The notes: generated by a model not told the origin, from the letters alone. Counted from the stretch's first letter, positions 32,877 to 44,210 are shown. The stretch: DNA of 64,000 nt from Auriscalpium vulgare (GCA_019915015.1 JAHBBC010000007.1:372001-436000), one strand, 5' to 3'. Translations and numbers: made by a program.

Positions 32877-34514
32877 CTACGGCTTGAAGCGGCTCTCCAT
32901 GCCCATGCGCGCGATACGCGCGACCTCCGCCTCGGACAGCCCGAGCCCGAGCGGCGCCGGCGCCAGCAGCAGCGCGTACTCGCCGACAAGCGAGTTGCGG
33001 AACGGGAGGATGTCGTCCGTCTATGCGGCGAGGTTGAGTCAGCTCAAAGTTCAAAATAAACGTCGGCACGAAGGGGATCAGAGAGAAGGGGTACGGGAAT
33101 GTAGGATCAGAAGCGGCGTAGCGGAAGGTTTGGGGTCTAGCGGAAATTAAGGGCGTGCTATGCAAGATGGGAGGCTAGGAAAAAGGAGGAAGGAAGACGG
33201 GCACACCAGGAGAGGCGCATGGATATGTGAATATGGAACGGGGTGTCGATGAAGCGATGGCGGTACCCGAAGGAAGGCAAGACCAAGGAGCAGGGGAAGA
33301 GAAGGGCAATGGGAAGGACGCACACATATGGCGATGGGGTGATCGTGCCTCAGATAGTGGCGGATGTGGTGGTCCTCGAGCGTTCGCACCGTCTTGCACC
33401 TGCAATCACAAAGGTACGCGCATGAGCAACATGCTTGCATCGCGCACATCACCGCGCCCGACGATCCGCGCGCATCGCGATCCGGCACATCACACCCAAC
33501 ACCAGATGGCGGTGGCGGTGGCACTGGACGGTGAACTGATTCGCAGACAGGCGCAATGCCGTGGAAAGGGCGGACGTACAGTAGGTTCGACGTGAGGCAG
33601 ATCTCGATGCAGATGTTGCGGTCGCGCACCAGTGCCTGTGCGTGCTCGTCTAGGAACGTGGCGTGCCCCAGACGCTGCGGCGCACACGCGAGGAGCTGCA
33701 GCGTCTCGCTTGCGGGGTTGCGGTCGGTCTGCCCAGGCGAGCGGTCAGCGGGGTGCTAGCACTGCGGGAGACAGACGTACCTCTGCGATGTGGAGGGTCA
33801 CGCCGAGCCCGGCGTCGTGCGCCGTCTGGAAGTGCTCAGCAAACTCGCTCATATTGCCTGCCTGGCGAAACAGCGCGATCAGCACCGATGTATGGCTACG
33901 CGCCGCGCACGCACCAGTGGATCCCCGCACAGATCGACGCCGACGACGCGCCGTCCCTCCGCCTTGAGCTGCCCCGCAATCCGCACGACCTCCCGCGCCT
34001 CCTCGCGCCCCATCCTCCGATCCAGACTCACAATCAGCGCGGCACGCTCCGGCGGGTACGCCTCCACCTCGTCCAGCACCGTCTCCAGATACACCCGCCA
34101 GTCCATGTGCTCCGTGCGCTTCGGCGTCGTGCGCAGCTCGAGGTACGCCGCCTGCGCCGGCGCACCGTCCTGCGGCTCGAGGAAGTGCGCGAGCACGCCG
34201 CGCGTCGCAGTGCGCAGCGCGGGCGCACGGGCGGTGAGCGCGTAGATCGCGGGGAAGAGCGCGAAGAAGTCGCCGATGGCGCCGAGCTGCACGCCCGCGT
34301 GCAGGCGCGCGAGGCCCGCGCGCACGTCGGCGGACGCGGATGCGGAGAGCGCGGGGGCGGCGGACGCGGCGAGGTCCTGGAGGACGGGGAGCGGGATGGA
34401 GCCGTTGAGGTGCGCGTGCAGCTCGGCCTTGGGGAGCGCGTGGAGGAAGGCGAGTTGGACGGGCGTGAGCGCGAGCAGGGCGGCGGCGGCGGGACCTGCG
34501 ATGGGGGCGCTCAT
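32877..34514 (-). CDS. adenosine deaminase-like protein (N6-methyl-AMP deaminase, ADAL type)
   Basis: Five exons (34514-33915, 33861-33781, 33728-33580, 33399-33324, 33020-32877) encode 349 residues. The metal site starts with PKAELHAHLNGSIP (two His). Other family blocks are GVDLCGDPL, AGNMSEFAEHFQTAHDAGLG with VTLHIAE (zinc His and general base), LGHATFLDEHA, IEICLTSNLL, HHIRHYLRHDHPIAICTDD (catalytic Asp pair) and NSLVGEY. HLNGSI and this length point to the ADAL/MAPDA branch, which removes the methylamino group from N6-methyl-AMP, rather than classical adenosine deaminase. The last intron is 303 bp, far longer than its neighbours. It is divergent from the GPALPP gene, 224 bp apart. No frame defects. 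Confidence 0.9.
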
Positions 34515-34738
34515 GTTCGGTGTTCGATGGGCACGCACAGACCTGCAGCGGTCTATGTTATAAGGCAGAAAACATGCAGTGGTGACTCGTCGGTGACACA
34601 CACAGTGACGGCGGGAGCGAAGAACAGTGCGCACGCGTGTGGCTGAAACCAGCGCTCCCCGCGCCGGACCTTGCCTCCGTCCAGACCCCCACCCACAGCA
34701 ACAACGCAACGTCCTCGCTCACTTGCTCACCACCACCG
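34515..34738. promoter_or_regulatory. shared divergent promoter, deaminase / GPALPP gene
   Basis: 224 bp between divergent start codons. TCTATGTTATAAGG at 34552-34565 contains a weak TATA-like stretch; nothing else is distinctive. Confidence 0.4.
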
Positions 34739-35813
34739 ATGGCGTCCATCGGCCCCCAGCTTCCCCCGCACCTGCAGCCCACGACCTCCACACCGTCTCC
34801 GCCCCTCGCCGGATCCTCATCGACCATCGGGCCCACGCTCCCGCCCCCGCGGTACGAGGAAGAAGAGGAAGAGGAGGACGAGGATGCCTACGCCCCCGCG
34901 CTCCCGCCGGACCTCGTGCCCGCCCGCCGCGCGTACGGCGCCGCGCGCGGGCCGCGGCGCGAGGAGGAGGAGGAGGACTCCGACGAGGACGTCGGGCCCG
35001 CGCCGCTGCCGGCGGGCGTGCAGATGCCCGCATCGGACCCAGTGCGCGAGTTCATGGAGAAGGAGGAGCAGCGGCGTAGGGCCGTCGAGGTGAGTGCTGC
35101 GGGTGGCGTCGCTCTGGCCTCGCTGTGCATGTCAGACTGAGTATGTGCTTGTAGGAAGCTGCAAAGCCTAAGACGCTCCAGCGCCAGGAGTGGATGCTCG
35201 TGCCGCCCACGAATTCTGATCTACTTAGCAGTACGCCGTCTCTTCTGTCCAACTACGCCCAACCTGCTCACGCCCGCGCCAGCCCTTGACCCGACAAAAC
35301 TGAGCAAACCGCGCCAGTTCTCACGTTCGACGCAGCCCGTGCGCAAGGTCGACAACAGCCTGTGGACCGAGACGCCCGCCGAGCGACAGCAGCGGCTCGC
35401 GGACGAGGTGATGGGAAAGAAGCGGCGCGTGGAAAACGCGGACGTCGACGAGGCGGCGGAGGAGGACGCGCACAAGCGGCGGCGGCGCGACGACGAGCTC
35501 AAGCGCGAGGTCGAGGACTTCACGGTGCGTCCGCCCTTCGTCCTCATCTGTCTGTGGGTTCCACGGAACGGCGCGCTGATCCGCGTGGGCTGGGCAGCGG
35601 AAACACCGCGGCACGGCGCTCATCGAGGCGCATGCGGACGCGGAGGCACAGGCGAAGAAGGACGGCGAGGAGCCTGCGGGCGTGTGGGACCACGCGCGCG
35701 ACATGGGCCTCGGCGGGCGGCTTATGGACGACAAGGACCGCCGGCGCATCATCCAGGATGCGCGGGGACTGTCAGAGCGGTTTGGGGCGGGCTCAAGTGG
35801 AGGGTTCTTATGA
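34739..35813 (+). CDS. GPALPP motif protein (DUF3752 family)
   Basis: Four exons (34739-35089, 35155-35230, 35283-35524, 35598-35813) encode 294 residues. Short motifs IGPQLPP, IGPTLPP and a VGPAPLP variant lie in the N-terminal half, separated by long Glu/Asp runs. They are followed by LQRQEWMLVPP, SKPRQFSRS, and WTETPAERQQRLADEVMGKK. The C-terminal DUF3752 domain ends in RDMGLGGRLMDDKDRRRIIQDARGLSERFG. This is the layout of GPALPP1-like nuclear proteins, whose biochemical role is not established; Lys/Arg-rich runs (KKRR, KRRRR) suggest nuclear localisation. ATG 34739 (MASIGPQ) was chosen because it begins just before the first motif. No frame defects. Confidence 0.86.
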
Positions 35814-36285
35814 TACAGCAGGCGGGTATGAATATGTTACTTAGGTGAGGATAGTCGATTCGTGTTTGCTGTAGCGACTTGGCGTTGTACATTCTATCCG
35901 TTCACAAGTCTTCGTAGCTGAGTGAACGAAGCTGCAGTCTTTGGTTATAATGTCCGGTCCCGCAGAAATTTGAACGACTCGAGGCGCCGAATAATCCTGA
36001 GCCCGCGAAGGTTGAATCTGTCTACTCTGCCTCAGGGAGACTAGGCGCCGAGACGCCTTTACATCATCTGTCTCTTGAACTATCTTGTCAGAATCAAGTT
36101 GCTCTTGATCCCGCTATCCAAGAGCTACCCTACGCCTTCGCTCCTAGGCATCAGACTGTTGGAGAAACTTCGTATGCTCGGTGCATAGGAATCAATCTCC
36201 TGGTCCAACTTCAGCCCGAGTCTTGACCGAGTCTCCGAGTGCGCAGTCCGATCCTGATTTCGACTGGACGCTGATTTTTTGCAGA
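35814..36285. other. intergenic upstream of F-box pseudogene
   Basis: About 470 bp with no convincing frame. It is the 3' region of the GPALPP gene and the former promoter of the F-box gene. Confidence 0.4.
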
Positions 36286-36876
36286 ATGCCTGCGATCCCT
36301 GTCGATTCCCAACTCATCGTGATCGAATGGGTGTAACTTACAGGTTGTCGCAGCACTCGTTCGTTGACTACGATCATACGCTTCGCGCATGCTCTCTCGT
36401 CTGCAGAGCCTGGACGCCTACTGCGCAGCGCCCGCCTGACCATGGTCACCTTCTGATTCGCGCACTTCGCACCAGCCCGCACCTTGCTTCGTATGTGTGC
36501 TCCATCGCACTGTGGGTCACGGAGAAATCCCCATCTATCCCTCTACTCAGCATCTCCACGAACCTCCAAAGCGTGTTTTTCCATAGTACCTACCCGTGGT
36601 CCACCGCGGTCGCGCAGCACCTACGCGCTCTCCATCTCCGCCCCGTCGCCCTCAAGGTCATTGGAGAGCTCTCCTTCGTGTAATGCATTGTCCGCATGTG
36701 CACGGGCCCACGTGTCCTGGACATCAAGGTGTACCCCACCTCTGACGCGGATACACCCATCGCTATCCCCGTGCCCAACACCGTGCGATCACTTTCGGTT
36801 TCCGCACTCACCTCATGGTCAATCGCGCCTGGGGACGGCCATTCGCAGCTGTCCGAGCTCAAGCTCCGGTTCCACG

Positions 36877-37892
36877 AGCGGCGGCAGTTGGCGTCTTTTC
36901 GCCGGTAGGTCACCTACTAAATCCGGAAGGTGGCTCGGCGAACCTTCGGCATCCCTCTTTTTTTGTAGCTCCGCTACATCTCGTAGTTTATCCTCAGTTA
37001 TTACTGTAATTACAAATTAAATGCGGGACACATGTACAATCCACAGGCCATGTGATATATAAGTATTTGCTGTGGCCAGGACGGATTTTTCCACGCGTAG
37101 AAGGGCAGTAAAGACACGAAATGTGTTGGATTCAAGAGTACTACCGACGAATACAGTAATCTACGGGTGGTGCGGCGGGAGTGTGGCCATCCATCACGGC
37201 ACGGAGCGCAGTGAGCCCATCCCGACTCCCGACCGCTCTCTTGCACAGTTTCCCGAGGCGGGGCAGAGGACTGGCGGAGGACGAGCAGCGCGTGCGCTTA
37301 GATTCGATCGTCCGATCTCGAGCTTAGCGATCTCCGTGTGAGTGTTAGTGTGTGCGCGCCGATGCTCAACATACTTTTATTACTCAACTGTGGCCATTCA
37401 GCTAGTCCTCAGGCCACTCCATGAATTCGTACCTCGAGTCCCTTTCCCCATCCTGCCCTCCATAACTCCTCCCGATGCCTTGTGCACTTCCACTCAAAGC
37501 TTTTGGGCACTCAACAAGTTGCGGGGTCGACGTTCGCGCCGACGTGGGAGCCGAGGTCGCCAGATCGGGCAGGCGCGAGGGAGAAGCTGATGCCGACGTA
37601 ATATTGACGCGAAATTGACCGAAGGACATGGCAGCGCTGCGAGTGGGGACGACGAAGGACGACAAAGGTTGGGGAGGGGGAGGAAGAGAGGGAAGGGGAG
37701 TTGTGGTCGAGTGGTTGAGTTCTCCGGGCCAGTTCTCATTGTTCGATATAACTGCTATTATTATCATTATTTTGTTATTTACAGCTGAATACAAAGTCCG
37801 ACAGCTGCCGCCGCGCCGGCAGAATCTGACATAATCCACCTTCCGGATTAAGTAGGTAGCCTACCGGCGAAAAGACAAAGACTAGCGGCGGC
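36877..37892. repeat. 9-bp target site duplication pair AGCGGCGGC
   Basis: AGCGGCGGC occurs at 36877-36885 and again at 37884-37892, immediately outside the two inverted repeats of the inserted element. A 9-bp duplication is the hallmark of Mutator-like (MULE) insertion. Confidence 0.8.
36886..37883. mobile_element. 998-bp non-autonomous MULE-like TIR element
   Basis: Terminal inverted repeats of about 48 bp (36886-36933 and 37836-37883) both start AGT and share GTCTTTTCGCCGGTAGG and AATCCGGAAGGTGG, with a few mismatches. The interior of about 900 bp encodes no transposase. It contains a minus-strand open frame of 76 residues (MSFGQFRVNITSAS... to ...FMEWPED, stop near 37402) and a GC-rich part unlike the AT-rich ends, so it may carry captured host sequence. 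The size, long TIR and 9-bp duplication suggest a Mutator-like non-autonomous element that depends on a transposase elsewhere. Confidence 0.78.
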
Positions 37893-38323
37893 CCGCTGCA
37901 TGGCTGCACCCGCTGCTCGCGTCGGGCGTGCTCCCGCAGCTCCGCTCGCTGACCGTCGAGGGGCGCATCCCGCCGCCGGAGGTCCTGGACGCGCTCACCT
38001 AGCTCCAGAGCTTCGTGGTCAGCGTCCTCAAACTGTGGCCGAGCGACGTGTCGCTGCCGAAGAGTCTGCGCCACCTTGGCTACCACCGTGAGGCTGCGGA
38101 TGATGAAGTGCCGAGCATAGAGCAGATGGGCAACTTCCTGGGGACAGTGCGGGCTTCGCAAAACCTGCAGCTTGTCACTGCGATGCCCGATGTGCCGGGG
38201 GAAGCGCGTGCAGCGCTCGGCGAGGCCTGTGGTGTCCACGGCATTGAGTTCGTAGTCTACCGTGAATGCGGACTCTTCCCGGTACATCCTCCGTCCTCAT
38301 TCTCAGACAGTCTCTCATACTAA

Positions 38324-40016
38324 GCGGGTTCTTGATAGTGGACGCGAGACGTCGATTGGATATGACGAAAGTCGACAATGTGGAGGGACAGTCCAATATG
38401 GATCGCGCTTTGACGCAGATATTTCATCGACTGATCTGTATCCTCGGTCTCGAATTCTACAGTGACTTTGCTATTCCGTCTCCCACCCCGAATCTTAAAA
38501 CATCTGCGCGTGCCGTACTTACTCGTATCGTTCTTCGCTGCCGCGCATGTAATTTTGCATATCGGCCCGTGGTTTTTTGGTATCCCTCAAACAGCTGGAA
38601 CCGCGCCAGTCGGGCCACGAGTGCGGCGAATGTACTTCATGCATATATGTCGGTTGGAATCCGTTGAATCGATGGCTGATGTTAGCCGATGTCAGCCGAT
38701 GTCTCACAGCACCGGCCAATATCACGCCTGGTCCGTGCGCGCCATCACATTACCGGCCCTAAACTCCCTGAGGCTATATAAACCCGCTCCCTCGCAATGC
38801 TGTTCTCCATCTCTTGTGCTCGGGCATGTACTGTCGCCAGTGAGGTTTTTACCGAGGCACAGTCTTTTGCTGATTGCAAATTACACATCCGAACTCGTCT
38901 GTTGGCTTCGGCCTTCAGCAATTTTTGGACAACCCCTCCTCCCTTCGTGTTGGTCGTTATTCCCCGGTGAAGGTGCCCGAAGTCGGGCACTAGAGGGCCG
39001 TGTAGTTCGCGCAGTTCCGATCATAGTGTAGTTTGCAGTATGCAATAGAATTTGTTTTGATGCTTTTCTCAATTGTGTGTAACCGTTTGCGTCTTTCTTC
39101 AACATCTAAGTGAGCGATAGTGTCTGTTCTACATCTATGGTTATGGCTATGGCTAGTGTAACTGAAAATTCTATTTCGCTGATTTTCTGCTTACCCTTCG
39201 AGACCGGGGAGTGGCCAACTGACGCATCTTTCGCCTGTTCTGCCAGTGGAGACCAAGTAAAAACCTGCGAACATCGAGAAGAAAGTTCCGGCCATGGGCT
39301 ACGACAGCTGGCCATACTACATTCTTCAACGTGGCCGTCGGCAGACGCAAAGGCCTGGGCCTGCAACACGAGGCCTTTCGGTGTGCACTACTCTACGCGT
39401 TTATGACCCGCTGCCAATGGAGATGACTCCGCCCTTGCGCTATACAGTGATCGCTTGCGGCGCTGTCAACGTGTCCATATCAACTCTGATGCGCCTCTCA
39501 ATTGTTCAATCGGTCTGCTGCGTTCGTCTTCGCATGTCGTCCGACTCACACCTCTTGCTGGTCTGTATATCCACGACGCTTACATCTCTCCTCATCCAGT
39601 GCAATGCGTTGCGTCGCGGCACAGTGCAAGTATCGACTCTCGCTTGTCGGGAAGTGGCGTCTGCGGCACTCGTCAAGTATCGACTTTCGTTTGTCGGGAA
39701 GTGGCGTGTCCGGATTCCTGTGTGTCCTACTGTCCATTTAACTCTCAAAGGACGATGGAAGCTGCCGATACCACTAGTTATCGCCGGTAGGTACATACCT
39801 CGCCCTCGCTCGTGACTAGCAACTTGACCCCGGTATCCTGAAGACGGTCTAGAGTTCCTTTGTTTTCTCTGCAATCCATGCCTTGCTCTACTCAGTCCTG
39901 ACGTTCTGTCACGGCTCGGCGAAGACCTGACCGGTTTCCAGACCATTGCGTCTTGACCTGCGCCGTTGAGAATGTTCCACGCCAGCAAACTATTGTCTCC
40001 GTCTGTCTCCCTGGCA
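38324..40016. other. intergenic; right part is duplicated decarboxylase promoter
   Basis: No gene recognised. A short direct repeat (GATGTTAGCCGATGTCAGCCGATGTC) lies near 38679-38704, and a TATATAAA-type element near 38774. From about 39600 the sequence is related to 42360-42710 upstream of the second decarboxylase, including a block with CTTGTCGGGAAGTGGCGT that occurs twice here (about 39639 and 39686) but once there. Confidence 0.5.
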
Positions 40017-40023
40017 TATATAA
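40017..40023 (+). promoter_or_regulatory. TATA box of first PsiD-type gene
   Basis: TATATAA, 146 bp before the start codon, within CTGGCATATATAAG, which recurs before the second copy. Confidence 0.7.
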
Positions 40024-40162
40024 GGGATGCTCATGTGCTCACGTCTTGCAGCCCCCGATACTCAAGCATCCACAACAGTGAACTTCCACTACGTCGTCAG
40101 TCCTATCTCTCGCGTTTCCTGGTCATAACCTGACTTCTTCTGTGGATAACCCGTGCAGTACA

Positions 40163-41541
40163 ATGGTCTACACTACTGAGCGCAGCAAATATAGCGGCTG
40201 GCTGCCGTCACCCATTATCCGCGAGAGCTACCTCGCGAAACATGTCAAACACGCCAAGCGAGCTGTGTTCGATCCGGCTGTCGTGCACGTTCCCGCTGTT
40301 CAGGCGTTCAAGGAAGCTATCGAGGGTGACTCCGTCATGAAGACTCTGTTCGACCAGATCTTCTTGCAGGCCGCCGATGAGAACCAGGTGAGCGCGATTC
40401 ACGGGAGAGTAGCCCGCAATACTCACCGTTATTTGGTGCCTAGGTTCCCGACTTTGAGACATTGTTGTACATCCTGGACACTATCCTTCCGTCAGCTCCT
40501 CCATACTTCATCGCCAAAGATAAGTGGGGTAATCCCATCGGTGAACCCGTCGGGGTGCCGATCTACCTCATCTTCGACCTCTTGTCCAACACCGGGGCAG
40601 CTTACGACCTCTTCCGCCTCCCGAGCTTCAATGAGGCGCTCAAGAACCTTCTGAACGCCTGGGGAAGCTACCTCAGCGACCCCAAACAGGACTCCAATGC
40701 TGTCCTCAACACGGGGAAGGAAGGCTGGTTCAGCCAGGCTGCGATCAAGCTCCTCGAGACCCACCTCGGCCAATTGACCTTCAACCAGACCTACCATACC
40801 CCAAATCCTAACGCCGACAACCGCGGCTACGAGACTTGGGACGATTTCTTCGTCCGGAAGTTCAACCCCGGCGTGCGTCCTGTCCACTCTGCCGACGACC
40901 CATCCCTCATCCACAGCGCGTGCGAGTCCACCGTCTACCGCATCGCGCGCAAAGTGCGCCCGCACGACCAGTTCTGGCTGAAGAGCCAGAAGTACTCCCT
41001 GTACGACATCTTGGACCGCGACCAAGAGATGGCCGATCAGTTTATCGGCGGCACCGTGTACCAGGCGTTCCTCAGCCCGCTCGACTCCCACCGCTGGCGC
41101 GCGCCCGTCAACGGCACGATCGAGAAGGTCGTTTCACTTGACGGGACGTACTACGCCGTCCTGCCCGACGAAGGCGAGCCCGTGGGCGATGACGTTCTCC
41201 CCAAGGGCTCCCCGTACGGCGCGCTCATCCGCTCGCAGGGGTTCCTCACCATCTCGTCTGCGCGCGTCCTCATCTACATCCGCGCGGACAATCCCGTCAT
41301 CGGGCTCATGTGCTTCGTCGGCATTGGCATGGCGGAGGTGTCCACCTGCGAGGTCACCGTCAAGGAGAAACAGCGCGTCAGCACTGGCGACGAGATTGGG
41401 ATGTTCCATTTCGGCGGCTCGAGCCACACGCTGATCTTTGGACCGCAATGCAATGTCACGTTCGCGGATAACATCAAGGAGAACGAGCACATCTGGGTCA
41501 ACTCCATTATTGGGCAGGTGAAGGCGGCGGAGAAGAACTAG
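40163..41541 (+). CDS. PsiD-type pyruvoyl-dependent decarboxylase, copy 1
   Basis: Two exons, 40163-40387 and 40444-41541, encode 440 residues, close to the 439 I recall for Psilocybe PsiD. The N-terminal half (YSGWLPSPIIRESYLAKHVK ... SNTGAAYDLF) is the extra domain found in tryptophan decarboxylase-like members of the phosphatidylserine decarboxylase family. The C-terminal half has the PSD fold (ETWDDFFVRKFNPGVRP, LIHSACEST, PLDSHRWRAPVNG) and ends in FHFGGSSHTLIFGPQ. The GGSS serine (residues 399-402) is the expected self-cleavage site that yields the pyruvoyl group and a small alpha chain of about 40 residues. The substrate may be an aromatic amino acid or phosphatidylserine; sequence alone does not decide. 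The gene is intact. Confidence 0.88.
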
Positions 41542-42700
41542 TAACGACAGGTGGACGGGCAGCGTCGTTTGAAACAAAGCATGTACAACTCTTGCCACTA
41601 CTGACGAAGAGCAGCAGAAACACGTGTACATCCCATACCTTGTCTTCGCACACCATTGCTTTCCGGATCAATCGTTGAGAAATTTGATATGAATTGCTAT
41701 GTAGCGTCGTTTGAAATCTTATCACGGTGCCCGCGCCCGCTACTAGTGCCAACGCTCGAGCATGGTTACTGGCATGGTGCCGGAATCCACCGTGCTGGCC
41801 CGCCTTGGATACCCCTGCCCAATAAGTCCAGCGACTCAAGGCGTTCCGCATCGTGCCTACGGCCGGATTTTCCGCTGTATCCGCAAGCCGTTTCAGCCCA
41901 GAGCCAGATGGCGCGCCGGCGTCGTGCCGTGCCTTATTGCATAATCCAATGCGATGCAAAGCGTACAAGCCGTATCTATCTCTACGTTTACAACCTCATG
42001 CTGTCGAACATGGCCAGTACACTGTGAGCTACCACGCCGTACATTGCAGGTCGACGTCCAATTACTAGTTCTCACACGTTGGACCGTATGGCTGCTACGT
42101 GGGCGTCGTTGGCCTTCGCGTTGCTCTGGGGTCGGCGCTCTCTCTCTTGGACTCGTTCGCGTTCTGGAGTTACGGACCCAGCTGGCGTACGGACGCAATT
42201 CCAGGATCCGGCGTGGTGCCCAAGCCATGTGCTTTTGGCACTGCGCCGGTCGGGCGTCAGACCAATGTTCGACACGGTGGCATGCACGTCAAATCCTATC
42301 ACCAGCTCTGCGCCGACATCTGTGCTTGGGCGCCATTCCCTGCGAGGCAATGGCGGTGTGTGTCGACTCTTGCTTGTCGGGGCTCTGGCGTGTCCGGATC
42401 CCCAATGTGTGCGTCCTACTGCCCATTTGACTCTCCAAGGATGATGGAAGCTGCCTGTACCACTCGTAGGTACGTACTTCGGCCTTACTCGTGACTAGCG
42501 ACTTGACCCCGCATCCTCTGGTGCGCCGAAGATGAGCTTTAAATACTGTGTTTCCTCTGCGATCCATGCCTCGCTCTGCTCAGTTCTGACACGCTGTCGA
42601 GACTCGGCGAAGACATTGGCCCGGGGAAGGCGCTTTGCAAACTTGTGCGTCTTGCCCTGTGTCATTGTGAATGTTCTATGCCAGAGAACTCTCCCTGGCA
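41542..42700. other. intergenic between the two decarboxylases
   Basis: The left part is the 3' UTR of copy 1 and shares short blocks with the 3' region of copy 2 (GAAGAG..CAGAAACAC, ATATGAAT). The right part (about 42360-42700) is the duplicated promoter. No gene seen. Confidence 0.45.
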
Positions 42701-42708
42701 TATATAAA
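42701..42708 (+). promoter_or_regulatory. TATA box of second PsiD-type gene
   Basis: TATATAAA, 134 bp before the start codon, in the same CTGGCATATATAA context as copy 1, followed by a matching CTCACGTC.TGCAGCCC initiator region. Confidence 0.7.
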
Positions 42709-42834
42709 GAGTGTGCATGCACTCACGTCCTGCAGCCCTCAACACAGAGCCATCCAACATCGAACTTTCACCGCGTCGTCAGTCATACCTCTCCTGTCTT
42801 CAACATAATCTGACTCTTCCACTCATATAGTGGA

Positions 42835-44210
42835 ATGGCTAACCCTACCAAGTTCATCAAATACGGCGGTTGGCTGCCCTCGCATCCCGAAATCCACACA
42901 AGCTTTCTCGCGAAGCATGTTAAACTCGCCAAGCGAGCTGTGCTCGATTCGGCTGCTGAGCACCTCCCCGCCGTTCAGGAATTCAAGGATGCTATTGAAG
43001 GGGACGCCATCATGAAGTCTCTGTTCGACCAGATATTTCTGCAGGTCTCCGACAAGAACACGGTGAGCGCGCTTCCAAGATCAGTAGAGCGTGAATTAAT
43101 TTTGGTGTCTAGGTTCCAGACTTTGAGACACTGTTGTACATGCTGGACAACATCCTCCCGTCGGCTCCTCCATACCACATCGCTACCGATGCGGAGGGGA
43201 ACCCCATTGGTGAACCCATCGGGGTCCCGATCTATCTCATTTTCGACCTCTTGTCCAACACCGGGGCAGCTTACGACCTCTTCCGCCTCCCGAGGTTCAA
43301 TGATGCGCTGAAGACTCTTCTGAACGCCTGGGGAAGCTACCTCAGCGACCCCAAGCAGGACTCCAACGCGGTGCTCAACAAGGGGCCGGAAGGCTGGTTC
43401 AGCGAGCCCGCGATCAAGCGCCTCGAGACCTATCTCGGCAAATTGACCTTCAACCAAACCTACGCCACCCCAGACCCCAACGCCGACAATCGCGGCTACG
43501 AGACCTGGGACGCATTTTTCACCCGGGAGTTCAACCCCGGCGTGCGTCCCGTCGACGCCGCCGCCGACCTATCCCTCATCCACAGCGCGTGCGAGTCCAC
43601 CGTCTACCGCGTCGCACGTAACGTGCAACCGCACGACCAGTTCTGGCTGAAGAGCCAGAAGTACTCCCTATATGACATTTTCGACCGCGACCAGGACATT
43701 GCTGACCAGTTCATCGGCGGCACGGTGTACCAGGCGTTTCTCAGCCCGCTCGACTTCCACCGCTGGCACGCGCCGGTCAACGGCACGATCGAGAAGGTCG
43801 TCGTCCTCGACGGAACGTACTACGCCGTCCTGCCCGACGACGGGGCGCCCGCGGACGACCCCGATCTTCCCCCGGGCTCCCCGTACGGCGCGATCATCCG
43901 CTCGCAAGCGTTCCTCACCATCTCGGCCGCGCGCGCTCTGATCTTCATCCGCGCGGACAATTCCGACATCGGGCTCATGTGCTTCGTCGGCATTGGCATG
44001 GTGGAGGTGTCCACCTGCGAGGTCACCGTCGTGGAGGGGCAGCACGTTAGCACTGGCGACGAGCTCGGGATGTTCCATTTCGGCGGCTCAACCCACGCAC
44101 TGATCTTCGGACCGCAAGTCAATGTCACGTTTGCGGACAACATCAAGGAGAACGAGCACATCTGGGTCAACTCCATCATTGCGCAGGTGAAGGCGGCGGA
44201 GAACAAGTAG
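42835..44210 (+). CDS. PsiD-type pyruvoyl-dependent decarboxylase, copy 2
   Basis: Two exons, 42835-43062 and 43113-44210, encode 441 residues, with the intron at the same place as in copy 1 and an identical second-exon length (1,098 nt). Domain order is the same: N-terminal PsiD-type domain, PSD fold, and the self-cleavage motif, here FHFGGSTHALIFGPQ, so the residue after the processing Ser is Thr. Most differences from copy 1 are scattered substitutions, concentrated in the N-terminus (MANPTKFIKYGGWLPSHPE) and in a variable loop before SPYGAIIRSQ. Both copies appear functional. The tandem arrangement with duplicated promoters points to a gene duplication followed by divergence. No methyltransferase, kinase or P450 genes are adjacent, so this is not a psilocybin cluster. 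Confidence 0.88.

Larger units (their letters stand above)
36286..38323 (+). pseudogene. F-box protein pseudogene split by a TIR element
   Basis: The left part (36286-36885) has an F-box-like segment, DHTLRACSLVCRAWTPTAQ, followed by SYVCSIALWVTEKSPSIPLL and LSELKLRFHERR. The right part (37893-38323) continues with AAWLHPLLASGVLPQLRSLTVEG and LPKSLRHLGYHRE. Joining base 36885 to 37893, that is removing the 998-bp insert and one target-site copy, keeps the frame exactly (HERR-PAAWLHP). Apart from the insertion there are in-frame stops (TAA at 36681, TAG at 38001) and a broken N-terminus before the F-box. Such F-box/LRR-like genes form large, fast-turning families in agaricomycetes, acting as substrate adaptors of SCF ligases. 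This copy is not functional as sequenced. Confidence 0.75.

Noticed and set aside
40163..44210. Psilocybin-type biosynthetic cluster
   Set aside because: Only PsiD-like enzymes are present. No kinase, methyltransferase, P450 or transporter genes occur next to them.
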